From: Elysia crispata
Lineage: Eukaryota; Mollusca; Gastropoda; Plakobranchidae
Length of the DNA: 64,000 bases
NCBI GenBank assembly: GCA_033675545.1
Contig: JAWDGP010005693.1
Location: 88,996 to 152,995, forward strand
Reading direction: 5' to 3'
The notes beneath the pieces were generated by a model. That model was not told where the DNA came from. It ran no database searches and was given only the letters and a program-made list of their open reading frames with translations. The translations under genes were made by a program, and so were the position numbers. How positions within the stretch are numbered: position 1 is the first letter of the stretch; the number at the start of each line of letters is the position of its first letter. This document shows positions 1 through 12,800 of the stretch, piece after piece.

Positions 1-647
1 AGGGGAAAAAGAGAACAAAGTTTATAAAAAATTAATTTTTCCATTGTCCTCAAGTGACGATGAACAAATTTGGTACTTTGCACACTAGGTTTCTTTTACT
101 AACTAAAAAATATCTTATGAAACTGCTTTAAAACCTTCTGAAAGAAAGTTCTGCAAAGCTATATCATTAAAAATAAGGAAGGGTAAGCAGATTTTGTGCT
201 AAACTAATGTACCCAACTCAAGAACTAAAGACAAAAGTTAAAACCACTCTAAATGCATATTATTATTTTTTAAATAATGATAAGGACTGAGCAAAGCTTG
301 CCTTGAGATCAATAGTATTGAGGCTTGAAAGAAATTCAAAAGAAAAATGGAAAAGAAATGAAAAAAAAAGGAAGGCATTTATACTGTTCTAGCCACAAGT
401 CCTTTGTATCTGTTTTGAGCTATTGCTTGATAAAAGAAAACAATTTGCCCCAGCATTGTCTTGAATGCTTCATTTTTTTCTTTAGGGGCAAATAAAGAAA
501 AAAAAGTCTAAGTCAGAAACAAATCGTTTCTACCTGAAAACACAGGGAAGGAAATTCTGAGTTGAAAACATTATACCATCATGAAAAGAATGGGAAAAAA
601 ATTCAGAGTCAAGGTCTAAATAAAAGACAAGTAATAGATTATCATAC

Positions 648-3600
648 CAGCCCTGTAGCACCAAGCCCTCTCATCTGGTTGATTACCGTGTCACGATTTG
701 ACTTCTGAATAGCTAATGTCACTGTTTGCATGTTTTTCTGGGCCTGCTGCAAGTTCTTTAATGCCAACTGTTTTTCTCGGAGCAGAGCTGCCTGTTTCCG
801 TGCTTTGTTGAGTCTCTGATTCTGCTGCTGAGCGGCAGCCTGCTTGCTCAACCCCGTTTTTGTAAAGAGTTGCATACCACCCTGGTTTAGTTGAGCACCA
901 GATTCTGATCCCCCAGAAGGCTGACCTCTACCTCGACCTCGACCTCTACCACGTGTGTTGCTCCCCCTTCCTCTGCTAGACAGCCCTTTGAAAGTGGAGT
1001 TTTGTTGCTGTTGGTAAACAAAAGAAAAGGAAGTCTTGTAACACTTCGTGTATGATTAAAATTTGGAGATTATTTGGTCATCAGAGCAGCTTCGAAGCTC
1101 ATTTATTTTCTTTTTTTTATTAAATTGATCAGATAATGAATCTTATACTTCCAATGCCTCAGATTGCGTCACTTCGTAAAATAAAGAATAAGTTAATGGA
1201 ACTTTTGGCCTCTGCTTAAAAAAATAATGCTTATCATAAAAAGTGTGTCATGCAAAATGCATTACTTTTTATCTGGTCTTATTTTCTTCAGCTTATCAAA
1301 TTTATTTTGCTTTGCCAATGTACAGTAATCTTTATTAATACATTGAAACCATCATTCTGTTTTTTCTCAGAATTCATGTAAATTTGAAAATGAAAAACCT
1401 GTGCACTTTGTGCTAAATGTGTTTAAAGCAGGGTCTTTTGTTGAATTACAATCGTACCTCCATGAAAAATTCATAAATATAACACGAGAACATCCTTATC
1501 TAGCCTGGATACATAACATAACAAATGAGCTAATTTTTTGTCTATTTTACATCTTTTTTCCAAAGCTTCTTTCTCATTTAAACACTTTAACAATTTGGTT
1601 TCAAAATAAAAAGTTAAAAATTGAAGGTTTTTCAAAGCAAACTGACTATTTTTAAGAAATTAAGGCCAAAATAACAATCAAGTATATAATGACATAATAA
1701 AGGCTTAAACTGATATCAACCTTAAAAGATTAAAATGTCTGTATGTCTCGGCCTGATCCCTGAAATTCCTCAACATCAGTGTGACAACTACTTACCTGTT
1801 TTATCCCCCGTCCCCTGGCTGAACCAATATGAGTTCCTCTCCCACGCACTGCTCCACCTCTTGATTTCCCTCTCAATCCACTCGTAGCCACCACACCTCC
1901 TCTCCCCCTTCCCCTGCTGCCTCTGCTCGGCCCTCCAAGGCCTGTGGTAGATTTGGCACCCCGTGCTGCCTGGAGCTTTGCCTTTTGTCTTTTTTCTGCT
2001 CTGTTGATCTTAATAATATCATCTAAAAAGATATGAAGCAAAAAAATTAAAGAAGGAAAGAAAAATAAGTGAATCAAATTTCAAATGGTCATGAAACCCA
2101 AAAAAGTTTAGCTATTTCTGCAGCAAATTGCACAAAATATTCAAAAGAATCCTCTGTAAATCTATTTGATTGTTTGGGACTTTTTTTATGCAGTGCTCAG
2201 ACCCAAATTTGTTGAAGAAAACACAGCAGAGTAAAATTTTTACACAAATATTAAATATGGACTTTTACATAGTCTTAAAATTGCTCTCACGCAACCCTGG
2301 ACAATTTCGATTGTAAAATAGAAGGCAGTAAAATTGCTACAGAACAACATTTCAGTAAAAATTTGCAGGTTTCCGTGGTATTTAGGTTTAAATTTGAATA
2401 CTTTTAATATATTTTTTGGGTAATTTTTTCAGTTTTGCACTTGCCAGATATTAATGATAATACACTGAACCTCAAATGGATCCATGGTGATGGTCTCTAG
2501 TTTCAATGCAACTTACAAATTCTAATTTTTGGACTGGCGGATAAACAAATGAAGAGAAATTAAAAATTGAATCAATAAATGAGCTCTCTCACAATGCTGC
2601 ACTCCAACACACGGACAACCTAGACAGCTTAATAAATTCACATCTACAGGTACAGAAGATTTATCATAGCCTACAGCTAAAAACTCATTGACACCTGAGT
2701 CAGGTGAAGAAATATGTATAAAGAACCTTTCCTAACTGGCCAAGAGCTTAGGATGCTGATCCAACAGCCCAGTGCCTACTATTGGAAAAAGGATGTCAGG
2801 AACAATAAAATCCTTTGACATGAAACATGTCCGCTTTAAATTTTAATATAACATTTCATATAAACAAACTATTGTTCTAAAAAAGTGTTAACACCATTTC
2901 TACCACGCTGTAATTGTCTAGGGTTGCATTCCATGATTATTTGCAAGTTGCAGTTCATGATATTTTATAGTTAGTTTTCATTGTGAAGATCCAATGCTCT
3001 TATAATAAACTATATTTTTTGTTTCCACAGAGAAACTAGCAAATTGACTAAAAAAAAGTAAAAAAAACGTTCATTCCCTGGTAATTTTAAGAAACAGCAG
3101 TAACTTGGCAAATGTTATTTTAATCTAGAGGATCCTAGTTTTGGTTTCATGAAAACTTGTGTCTTGAAATATCTTTTAGTTTGCATTTAATCAGTATCAC
3201 TACATTCTTATTTAAAAGTTTTATGATCGGTTTTTATTTACTTCTAACTAAACTTTCAATATGTGGCAACAAAAGAACAAAAGCTCTAAAGTTACTGGCG
3301 GAAATAGCCGAAAACAGTTCCCGGTGGATCTGGAGCAGGAGAAATGAGAGGTTCCTTCATAAGGATTAAAGATGCTCTAACCATCGCAGGACCACTTGGC
3401 GAAGTGGTATAGCGCCGGGATCAGCAATCCATCAAGAGATGAGGGTATGGGTTCGAATCCTGGCGCTGTGCAAAAAAAAGATAACAGGGAGACACCTGGG
3501 AGTCATGACCTGGGTGTGGCCCGGCCCCCTTAGAGTGTCAGAGGTTCAGGGCCGAAACACTTGCTACAAGGGGGGTTTCTTCTCTGAAGACTCCCTGTTA

Positions 3601-3856
3601 TCTAGCTCTCCAATGAGTTTCTACTTACTATGTCGATGTACATTCATTTTCCTGTGTAAGAGATGTAGTGTACCTTAAGAGCCTATGAGAAAATTTTGCT
3701 AACATTTTGAAATCATTTCCAGAAATTAAAACCTGTTTGCAGATCCTGAAAATGACATAAATTTTTCTAAAATTATCTTAACTAAGTCCACTTCATGGAT
3801 TGCATATAAATATTACCTAAACTCATATCTACTTTGTTGAGTGCTGCTGTCGACAT
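648..3856 (-). CDS. FYTTD1: UAP56-interacting mRNA export adaptor, UIF/FYTTD1-like (3' end outside window)
   Basis: Three coding exons on the minus strand: 3817-3856 (ATG at 3856), 1796-2022 and 648-1007. All have GT-AG borders and the phases agree (40 nt, then 227 nt, then 360 nt in phase 0). Residues 8-21 read KVDMSLDDIIKINR, split across exons 1 and 2. This is the UAP56-binding motif found in the mRNA-export adaptors ALYREF and UIF/FYTTD1, where it docks the DEAD-box helicase UAP56/DDX39B in the nucleus. It is followed by RGG/GRG-rich, RNA-binding-like stretches in exons 2 and 3 and then a Gln/Ala/Lys-rich, probably helical segment. About 209 residues are visible, and exon 3 ends at a clean donor, so more exons must lie left of base 1. 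No RRM has appeared by this point, which argues against ALYREF. Confident of an export adaptor, less so of the exact orthologue. Confidence 0.68.
3385..3602 (+). mobile_element. tRNA-derived SINE-like element in the UIF-like gene's intron 1
   Basis: An A-box match (TGGCGAAGTGG, 3397-3407) and a B-box match (GGTTCGAATCC, 3450-3460) are spaced as in a tRNA gene. The acceptor and T stems pair poorly, so this is a tRNA-derived head rather than a working tRNA. A short A-rich joint follows, then a GC-richer body. The body is closed by a perfect 12-bp inverted repeat, gataacagggag at 3480-3491 and its complement at 3591-3602. It lies antisense to the host gene. The family is not recognised and the outer limits are approximate. 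Confidence 0.6.
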
Positions 3857-6801
3857 GATGATTTTTACCTAAGTTCTCTTTCCCTCCAATGCAATAACTT
3901 CCGTTGTGAAAATGAAGCTGTTAAAAAAAAAAAGAAAATTCTTTAAAGGATTGATATAACATGTATTATAAGTTTCCCTAATTGCAGGTCTATGTTAGGG
4001 CCTCAAATAAAATGTGGCAGAGTATGGGAAAAGAAATATGACTGACAAAAGGCTACATGACTTACTAAAAACATCTCATGAATTAAATTAAATCACAAAG
4101 TTTGAATCAGTAGCTGCATGGCCTAGAAATTAATTAAAGGTTTCCAAGAATCCATAGAGTATGATCTGGATGGTAGAAATTACAGCAGGAACACTAGAAA
4201 TAATGGTAGTAGTAGTACTAGTACTAATAGTTAGTAGTTATTCCTTGGAATGATACAGGAAGAAATTAGAAAAAAAAATTAGGACCTACTTTTACAAACA
4301 ACATTATGTACAGTTCACACTTCTCCTGTTTTGACTTCAGGTAGCTGACAGGATTGTACTGCAGATTATTGAATTTTAAAAATAATCTTTTGACAGAGAG
4401 TAAAACTGCATTGTTCACCAGTTGCACTCATTTCCAAATAAATCAAGATATGCCTATCACACAAAGATAATTGAACTCAGTCCTTATGATGCAGAGTAAA
4501 ACATAGAAACTTTAGGTAGGACCTCCCATTGGGTAAGTATATAATTATGAAATAGGATATCTATGTGATGTTACTAACTTTTTTACGCAGTTAAATTTTT
4601 TTCTTACGACCCTAAGTTCGAAAACCAAACTCAATCTTTTTCTATGGTCTGATCAAATGAAGCCCTCATTAGTATGATAGAGGTACTGTACCCATAAATT
4701 GCAAGTCCTTCCAAACTTTATTTATCTCTTTATTTACACTATAACACATAATTTATTAAATTTTAAGCTTTTTAGATTCTCTCTCAGCATAGTTAAAACA
4801 ATACAATTTCAATTGATCCCCTACCAATCAGTGTGAATAAGATTAAATCTAATATAGAGGTATACATCTTTCAGTAATACCGCAGCTTTGCGGTCCTGGT
4901 TCTATGTTGACAGTGCAGCCATGGTGGATACAATGCACTGGCCTGATTTTCACCGCACATATATATTAAAATGAAGGCACTGATCTAATCAAATTGTTAT
5001 ATATATTGCAAAAATCTAAGGGTAACTTCTTGAGTAGACATTTCCGTGCAAAATATTGAAATTGTTTTGGCTATTTTCAATACCAATCTGGCCATTTGTG
5101 GCATGATTTGTTTACATCTACTGGCACCGTGGTTTTACCCATCTTATTACCATTAAACCCATCTCATATTCTGATTGGTGTGATAAGACACATTTTAAGT
5201 TCATTTTAACTGTTTCACAAATAGTATGAGTTTAATGATTTATATTTGGTAGGCCTATACAATACTTGCAAAGTTGTTTGCTCTCCTTTTTTTATGGGAA
5301 ATTAGGTAGATCTAGATCTAGATCTGGAGCTAAAATCCTCTATTTATTAGAAATTGGAAGATATATATCATTCTTTGGTGTCAAATTCTAAGTCTAGATC
5401 TAGATCTATAATGTCAAGAGCTTTCCTTGATTCTTAAAAAAAAAAAAGAAATCTAGAATCAAGATCTAGAGACCTACTTCTCTACCCATGTCATTGTCAG
5501 CTTTAAAAAAATGTGGCCAGATTAGTAATGAAGGCACTTTTAAAAGAGATACTAGGACATTCACATTTCACTTATAAAATTATATTGGGCCAAAATGCGG
5601 TCCGTATTCATGAATAAACGGACACATTGTAGCCTATTGTTTTGATCTCGAATGGAACTGGTCAAACTCAAACTCGAGTCAAAGGTGTTACGGTTAGGAT
5701 TAACATTATTGTCAGTCTTGGTCGGGGAATAAAGCTCGATATAAATGCTACAAATGATATTCATATTGCTCATTTACATCCTAATTCATTATCTCGATTT
5801 GTTTACAAGTTTATACTCATTCCCAAAATGAGTTACAAACGATGACGAAGAATGGAAAAAGGAATTTCTCTCAAGCTCAATTCTCAGCAAAGTTGGAAAC
5901 AGGAAAATACAAGTCTACTCTAGATCTAGGTCAATCTAAGTTCAACATATAACTGATGGTTCGTTTAGTTAAACTGTATGCACTTCAAATCAAAGAAAAG
6001 TCTTTAAATTCATACCACCTACTTTTACCTGAACAGTCGCGGTGATGCGATAAAATGAAAGTTTTTGGATTTTTAACACCAACACTAAACAAAAGGGGAA
6101 GCAAATTTAAGGAACTTCCTTTTCATGGGTGATATTAAGTTTCTTTTTAATTTTTGTTAGTATACTCGATTATCCTTACATGTAGAATATTGATTAAAAG
6201 GGACGGATTCCTGTTGAAGGGTAATATTTTTTACCTTGATGACTTTATCTTTTATGTTTCAAGAAGAGAATAAAATGTATGGACCCTAAATTCTTCAACT
6301 CGGCAACATTTTATCGAACACTAATAAATTTATCGACAGTCTGCATGTAAACGGACCGGTATCGGTGAATATTTGATGTTTGCATCATCTCCCTTCCAAC
6401 GTCTATTTAGATTCTAGTATTTATTGGCTTCTATCTAGATCTATGCAACTCAAATAGTTAGAAATTGCACAAAAAAATTCTCTCTAAAAGCAAAACAAAA
6501 CAAAACAAAAAAACAATTGGATTATATATGTTCTAGATCTATACACAAGATTAAGGATCTAGCCTAGATTTCTAGATCGTAATCTATCACAAATTGATTA
6601 GAACTAGCTGCAAAATTGGATACACAATGAGCTTGAACTAGAAACTAGATCTAGATCTAGATCTAAGTCTAGATTTAGATGATTCTATATCTAAAATCTA
6701 GATACCTTGGCCTAAGTAATATAATAATATTGTCATTATTAAGATTTCTAACCAAGATAAACACTAAATGATCTAGAGTCTGAAATCTAGTTCTAAGTGA
6801 G
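3857..6801. other. Head-to-head intergenic region between the UIF-like gene and ENOX
   Basis: 2.9 kb separate the divergent start codons at 3856 (minus) and 6802 (plus), so promoters and 5' UTR exons of both genes probably lie here. No TATA box, CpG-rich island or coding exon is convincing. Several stretches are built from the word tctagatc (5307-5325, 5393-5408, 6645-6665). Short overlapping ORFs at 5561-5845 have no recognisable content. Confidence 0.5.
5307..6730. repeat. Scattered (ctagat)n / AGATCT-rich short repeats
   Basis: Runs such as tagatctagatctagatct occur at 5307-5325, 5393-5408 and 6645-6665, with single ctagatct words between them. More copies occur at about 29297-29325 and 30480-30495. 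The word is nearly palindromic. It marks the background of this genome rather than a defined element. Confidence 0.6.
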
Positions 6802-9800
6802 ATGGACCCATCAAGGAACAACATGCCGCTTCAGTTCAACAGACAGAAAAATCAACCACCAATGCCAGTTACTCGGACATCAGATGGAGTAGCAAAAGAT
6901 GGTATTTTAATATGAAAGAGATTTAGATGTATATAATGATAGTTATGGAACTCTCCACAGTACCCTTCACAGTCCTCAGACATTACAAGTAATCAATTTG
7001 TAATTTTTTTTTTGTTCACGAAGCAAGAAATGAAGTATACATTCATCCCACTAGATCCCAGAGGAAGTTTTATTATCACGATGAAGGTTTTTACCTAGGA
7101 CACTTCACTTTTACATAGGAAAGATTTAATTTTGTAAGCTTGAAATTGAATGCTAATACACTATTAGTGTGTATGTGTTGGATTGTCAAACACTAGCTTT
7201 GTGAATTGAAATCGGTCAAATAGCATAATAAGAATATATAATTAGAATAGTACTCCTAGTAAGAGTTAAAAATTGTGGCTGAAAATATCTATTTCAAGCT
7301 GTAGTCCACACACAAATGCAACAATGAAAGTGTATGTCAAGCATCATTTAAGGCTCTTTAATTTAAAGGCTAAACATGTACTGGCAGATTTCGCTCCATG
7401 AAATGAATGATTCAGATAAATCACATGCCCACCATAAAAAGTAGATGAAACAATGATTGCAATGTTCTGAGGATGTGCAGTGGTGAACAAAAGTACAAGT
7501 GCATATATGGCATGAGAGTGACACTTAGCACATGCTCTATCATAGATGGCTGCCATAGTTTATATTGCAAGATATAACTTATGTCCTGATAGTTACAATC
7601 CTCTCTGTAGTGTAAAGTACTCAAAAAAAATTAAACCAAAAATCCAAATCAAATGCTTATTGAGAGCTTATTGTAATACATTACAGCGATACACATAATA
7701 CCGACCCTTCAAAAGAAGTGGGTCTACGATAAACCTAAAAACTTGCATATCAAGCTGAAACAGTAGCATAGACTTTGGGAATTTTTTGTAAAGTATGAAA
7801 TTGACCTGCTATCTTTTATTAAGGTTGACCAGCTCTCTCAAATGTACATCTATGAAAAGGAGAAATTTTGTGTGTTGCTTTAAACAGCATTTTCATGCTA
7901 TAGCAGTTTATTCACATCTTCAACACTACAAATCATGCAAAATATGTTTCTCAAAACTATTTGTGTTACAACCGATGTAGGAATTAATATTTGCCTTTTC
8001 AAATCTGATCGTGGAATACGACATAGGCTTAACTCTCAAACATTTATATGTAAAACTTATAAGTCTGCCCTAGCTATGATCAACTAGATTAAACTGGCAT
8101 GCCCAGATGGGGTTGTTAAAATTAGCTGTGTATTTTAATAAAATTAAAAATAAATCATACTAAAACATGTATGAAATGTTACTTCAGTCTCAGTCTTAAA
8201 GTTAAAATTGCATGAAAATTGGATGTAACTCATTGAGTTGCAGAGAAAGCAACAGATTATAATCCTGTTCCATGTGCGCTGTTTAGTGACCTCCCCAAAA
8301 AACCCAGTTCAGCCAGTGTGACAGGAGCACTGATGGATTCATGGTGCGGCTGAGGTGTTTGATTAACCTAGAATAGCACTTTCACAAATAAACACTATCT
8401 CCCTGGTTGGTTTCTAAACTTATGTCCACCAGGATATTTTAATGAAGCTGCATGGTAATTCTGCTCATAGATCTGACCCAATCAGCAGAAAATTTTTGTG
8501 TTCATCAGATCTTTTATTTTTCTTGCTCTCAATAATTTATTAAATCTAGCTTTTAATTTTCATCGAGGTTGAAGAGTAATGTTCATAAGGGTAGCTAAAA
8601 AGTTTGGAAACCTTTACATTTTTTCAGTTTTCAGTCTGGTTTGGGGTAAAAACAAATTTCAAAGTCTTTTCAATACTAATAGGACACATGCAAAGTGGTG
8701 GTAAAATTAATCATGTTTTCTCCCATCTGGTTCACATTTAAATTTTACACTAAAGTAGTTTCTCATCTGGGTCCAAGAGTACATTGATGACCATGTATAC
8801 AGCAACTGTCAAGTGTCTAAATATTCAGACTCAGAGATGAGTCTTAGAACATACTACCAAAAAACACTGATATAAAAAGAAAACATGTTTTTGGTAGTTC
8901 TCTATGGTTATTATGTAACATGCATGATACATGGAATTTTTGCTTTTTTTTGTTTAGATGATGTTTCCTCCAGTACCACTCTCAGCCTTATGGGTGGCAG
9001 TGAGGGCAGCACAAGTGTCAGCGGCAGCATGGGTGGCCAGACTTCCGCTGATGTGACTGGAGGAGACCACAGCAATATGATGGGTGTGTTCAACATGCTG
9101 GGTCAGATGGTCGCACCCATGGCGACAGGAATGGCTGCTACTGATCCAAACATGATCATGATGAGTCAGATGAACTTCAACACAGAAGTGAGTGTGAAAA
9201 GTGGAGTTCTTGAAAGAGCTAAACATTTTTTGTTACTCCAAGTGATTTTTGGTTGGAAAATATAAAGCACAGTGAAAGTCTAAGAGATAATGATTTACTA
9301 ACTTAGCCTTTACCTTCTTATTCTGGGGAAGGCTCATGCACATCGGAGTATACTCATTGGTGAAAATGATGAAAGCTGTCTTACCGTGATGTTTTTGGTT
9401 GTTGTTTTTTGCTAAATTATCTATTTGGCTCTGTATTGTCTTAATTTCACTTTGATCAACGTAGGTGGCTGCAGGTAATGTAATCATATTGCAATAGAGG
9501 CTCTGTAGAGCATTAATTTACTGTACTCTATACCAAAGTAAATAGCCTGTTTATAAACATTCTTTTCTTCTAGTTGTATTGCTTTTGTATAAAATTTAAA
9601 GATCAACCTCGTATACAGAAATAAATTTCAGCAATGTCTTCCCTCAGAAGTGTACCTAGTTCTTTGAGTTTAAAGTGTTCAAGTTAATAGTTTGAGTTTG
9701 ACATCTAAATCTTTCCATTTCAGTTTGGGGGGATGATGGGTGCAGGACCTATGGCAGGCCCTAATATGATGGGCATGCAAGGGATGATGGGACCTCCAGG

Positions 9801-12800
9801 ACCAGCAGGGCCTTTGATGGTCCCTCAAATGCCAGTCAAGGAAGTGATTCACCTCAAATCCTCTATTCTGTACCCACCTGCCCCAGGTAAATCTAGGTTT
9901 TTGTTAGGATTCTTTTGCTGGTAAAGGAAAGTGAGAGGGGTCAGTCTTTACTTGATTTAAAGCCATTTTTTTGACACTCATCATATAATCGTAATTGGAG
10001 GGAAAATCTGGAACAATAAGGACTTTGAATTCCTCCATACATTGCAGAAGTGAAGATTTTAGCTTTAGCAATATATGCCCAAAAATATGTTTTTTTTTAA
10101 GGAGTTTTGAATACAAATTGTGTCTAGAATGGGCTCATGACTGTTTTGAGCAAGAAGTTATGAGCAGCTTGTACCTGAACTCTGTATGCTTCACATGGCA
10201 TATTTATGATGTGGTCAGCTATTCTGTATGGAAGAAAGAATAAGATTCAAAGAGTGCCTTTACATTTTCAGATTTAGTCAAAAAGAACATGCAGGTTTTG
10301 TTCTCATTGATATCAATTACTTTTGTTATAGCTATTAAAAAGAATACTTAAATAAATAAGTATGATTCATTGTTTGGTAGAAGTTTGTTGATTGACCCGT
10401 TTGAGGAAGAAAGAAAATGTCAAAGAATTTTGATGTAGTTTTTTCTTTTTTTTTTTTAAAGTTTGAATACCCTTTTTGAATTGATGACACTCTGTGTGAA
10501 AAAAAAAACACTTTTTTTTATATTAGCTGCAAGTTACAAATCTATTGTGTACAAGCAGAGTCCTAGCTCTGCCAATGATTTTTGTGAATTTTCTGCTTGA
10601 AATTTCAGTACTCAGTGCCTTGTAGAATTTCTTTTTTTTTAATTTACAATTTATTTTATTTATTTATTTTTTTTAGATGAAGAGATAACTTTATTTGATC
10701 TCTTCCAGGTGCTCCTAGTAGAAGCACCCGTGAGCGTCCTATGGGTTGTAAGACAATCTTCATCGGAGGTATTCCTGAGAAGTGCACAGAGGATATCTTG
10801 TTTGAGGTGTTTGAGAGTTGTGGCCCCATACAAAGCATTCGAATCAGCAAGAAAAATTTTGCTCACATTCGCTTTGAGATGATGGAGTCTGTGGATCGAG
10901 CATTGTATATATCTGGTCAGTCTATCAATTTTGAAATGTATTGGGCTGAATATAAATGTTAACTTTTGTCTTACCTAATTTTGAATTTTGTGTAGCACAG
11001 TAAGTTAAAATGTTTCGGTGCTCCTTGGTTGTGGTTCTGAAAGTTTACTGTAATCTTTATTGTAGTCTGCCTCAACATACCCAGTGCCTTGTAGAACCTT
11101 TCAACTTATCCAGGTTGCTAGCAAGTAAAGCAGAACTACAGGGTGCAAGTTTAATGCATTCAACTTAAGCTTTCTTGCTTCTTGTCTTTAATCTTTTGTT
11201 ATACCAAAATGGCATCACTTATGGAAGCTATGCTGCATGGTGATAAAGTCCCCTCTTAATTTTTTTTTTCAAGGCAGAAGTCAATTTTTTCCCCATAAAT
11301 AATTTATTATCATGCCACGGCACGAAAATATACCTTGTCTCTTACCCACAAATCTTGTCGTTCTTTGAAAAGCAAGCTTTAATAATTAGGCAATTATGAG
11401 CAAAAGCTTTCTTCATGGTTAAAGTAGATTATGTGAATGATTTTGTGGCCATTTTCAATTTTTAGCATACACCTGGCTTATGATTGTATAGCAGTAGCAA
11501 GTGAGTTTCACTAACTCGTTTTTTTTTATGTGTGAAGAATGGGTTGTTCCCTCATGCACTTAACTTTGGGAGTGCTTGAACACAAATTTTGCTATAATTG
11601 TTGAAGTGTGGGCTTACCAAAGAGTAATATCTGACTTCAGAAACAGAAGTGCTTATTTGGTTCTTATAATTATGTGACCATTTCTTTGAAGATCTAGCAA
11701 CAAAATGATATGTATTCAGCTAAGAAATGGTCCCTCTTATCCTTTATCCTTGAATCAAATCGAATGTATTTGAGACACATTAGTCAGGTTCTCTTTCTTT
11801 CTGAACGAAGACTAGAGTAAAAGGGAACCTTCAAGCAGTTACCAGAGATGACTTGCAACATCTCACCCATAGCTTTTAGGTATGTTAGGAAACATAAAGA
11901 CCTGAAAGGATCAAGCAAACTTCATGGGGTTTCATTTGAGAATAAAATTTCTCAATGCTCAATTCAAAGAAACAGATTTATTGGAACTTGTGGTTGTGTA
12001 AATAATGCATATATAGATATGAAAAATCTATGTTTATAGAGAGTTTGGGGATATGGTACTATTGTACATCTACGTATAAGAATGGGGAAACTGAGAGAGT
12101 TTTTGTACAAGGTAGAAATTCCTGGTACACAGAGGTAAAACATTGCTATTTACAAGCAGCTTCTTTAATGTTTTTTTTCATGTCTAGACCAGCTTTCTCA
12201 GTTGATTTGTCTTCTTGAAGTGTTTAAATCATATATGATATGCAACCACATCCTGAGCATTGTTTCAATACATAACACCACACTGAACTCTTGATGCTCT
12301 GAGTAGTTAGCACTTCAAAGTTTCTTTTGAATGTATTGTAACAAGTATTTTTTTTTAATCTTGAAGACATTTTGCGCAGCACTCTTGTAGATTATAGAAC
12401 ACTGGTTAAAAACATAAAGTTAAAGAAACTCCAGAGTTGAATCTATAGCGGCCTTTAAACAATTTCAAGAAACATATTTCTTTAAGGAATTTGTAAGAGA
12501 GAAATCAAAGTATCAGTCAGAGTTTGCTTCCTAAAAATTGATAACTAAAGCTCTATCCTTATTCAATTAAATGAAGTTGTATCAGATTATACAATGCTAT
12601 TTCTATTTTTGTTTGTTCTTTCTCATATTCTTGGAATCCATGTATGATAGTGCTTTCCAAAACAGAAGTAATGATTTGATCGAATGAATATCTCCATGAA
12701 CAATCAATTCTCTCTTTAGGTTATCGCATGAAAATAAATGACTCAGATGAGAAAGAAGACACAGGACGCTTACATGTTGATTATGCCCAGGCTAGGGATG

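Noticed and set aside
1401..1655. 84-codon plus-strand ORF inside the UIF-like gene's intron
   Set aside because: AT-rich, antisense to the host gene, no recognised motif.
3391..3470. A functional tRNA gene
   Set aside because: A and B boxes are good, but acceptor and T stems do not pair properly and a SINE-like body follows.
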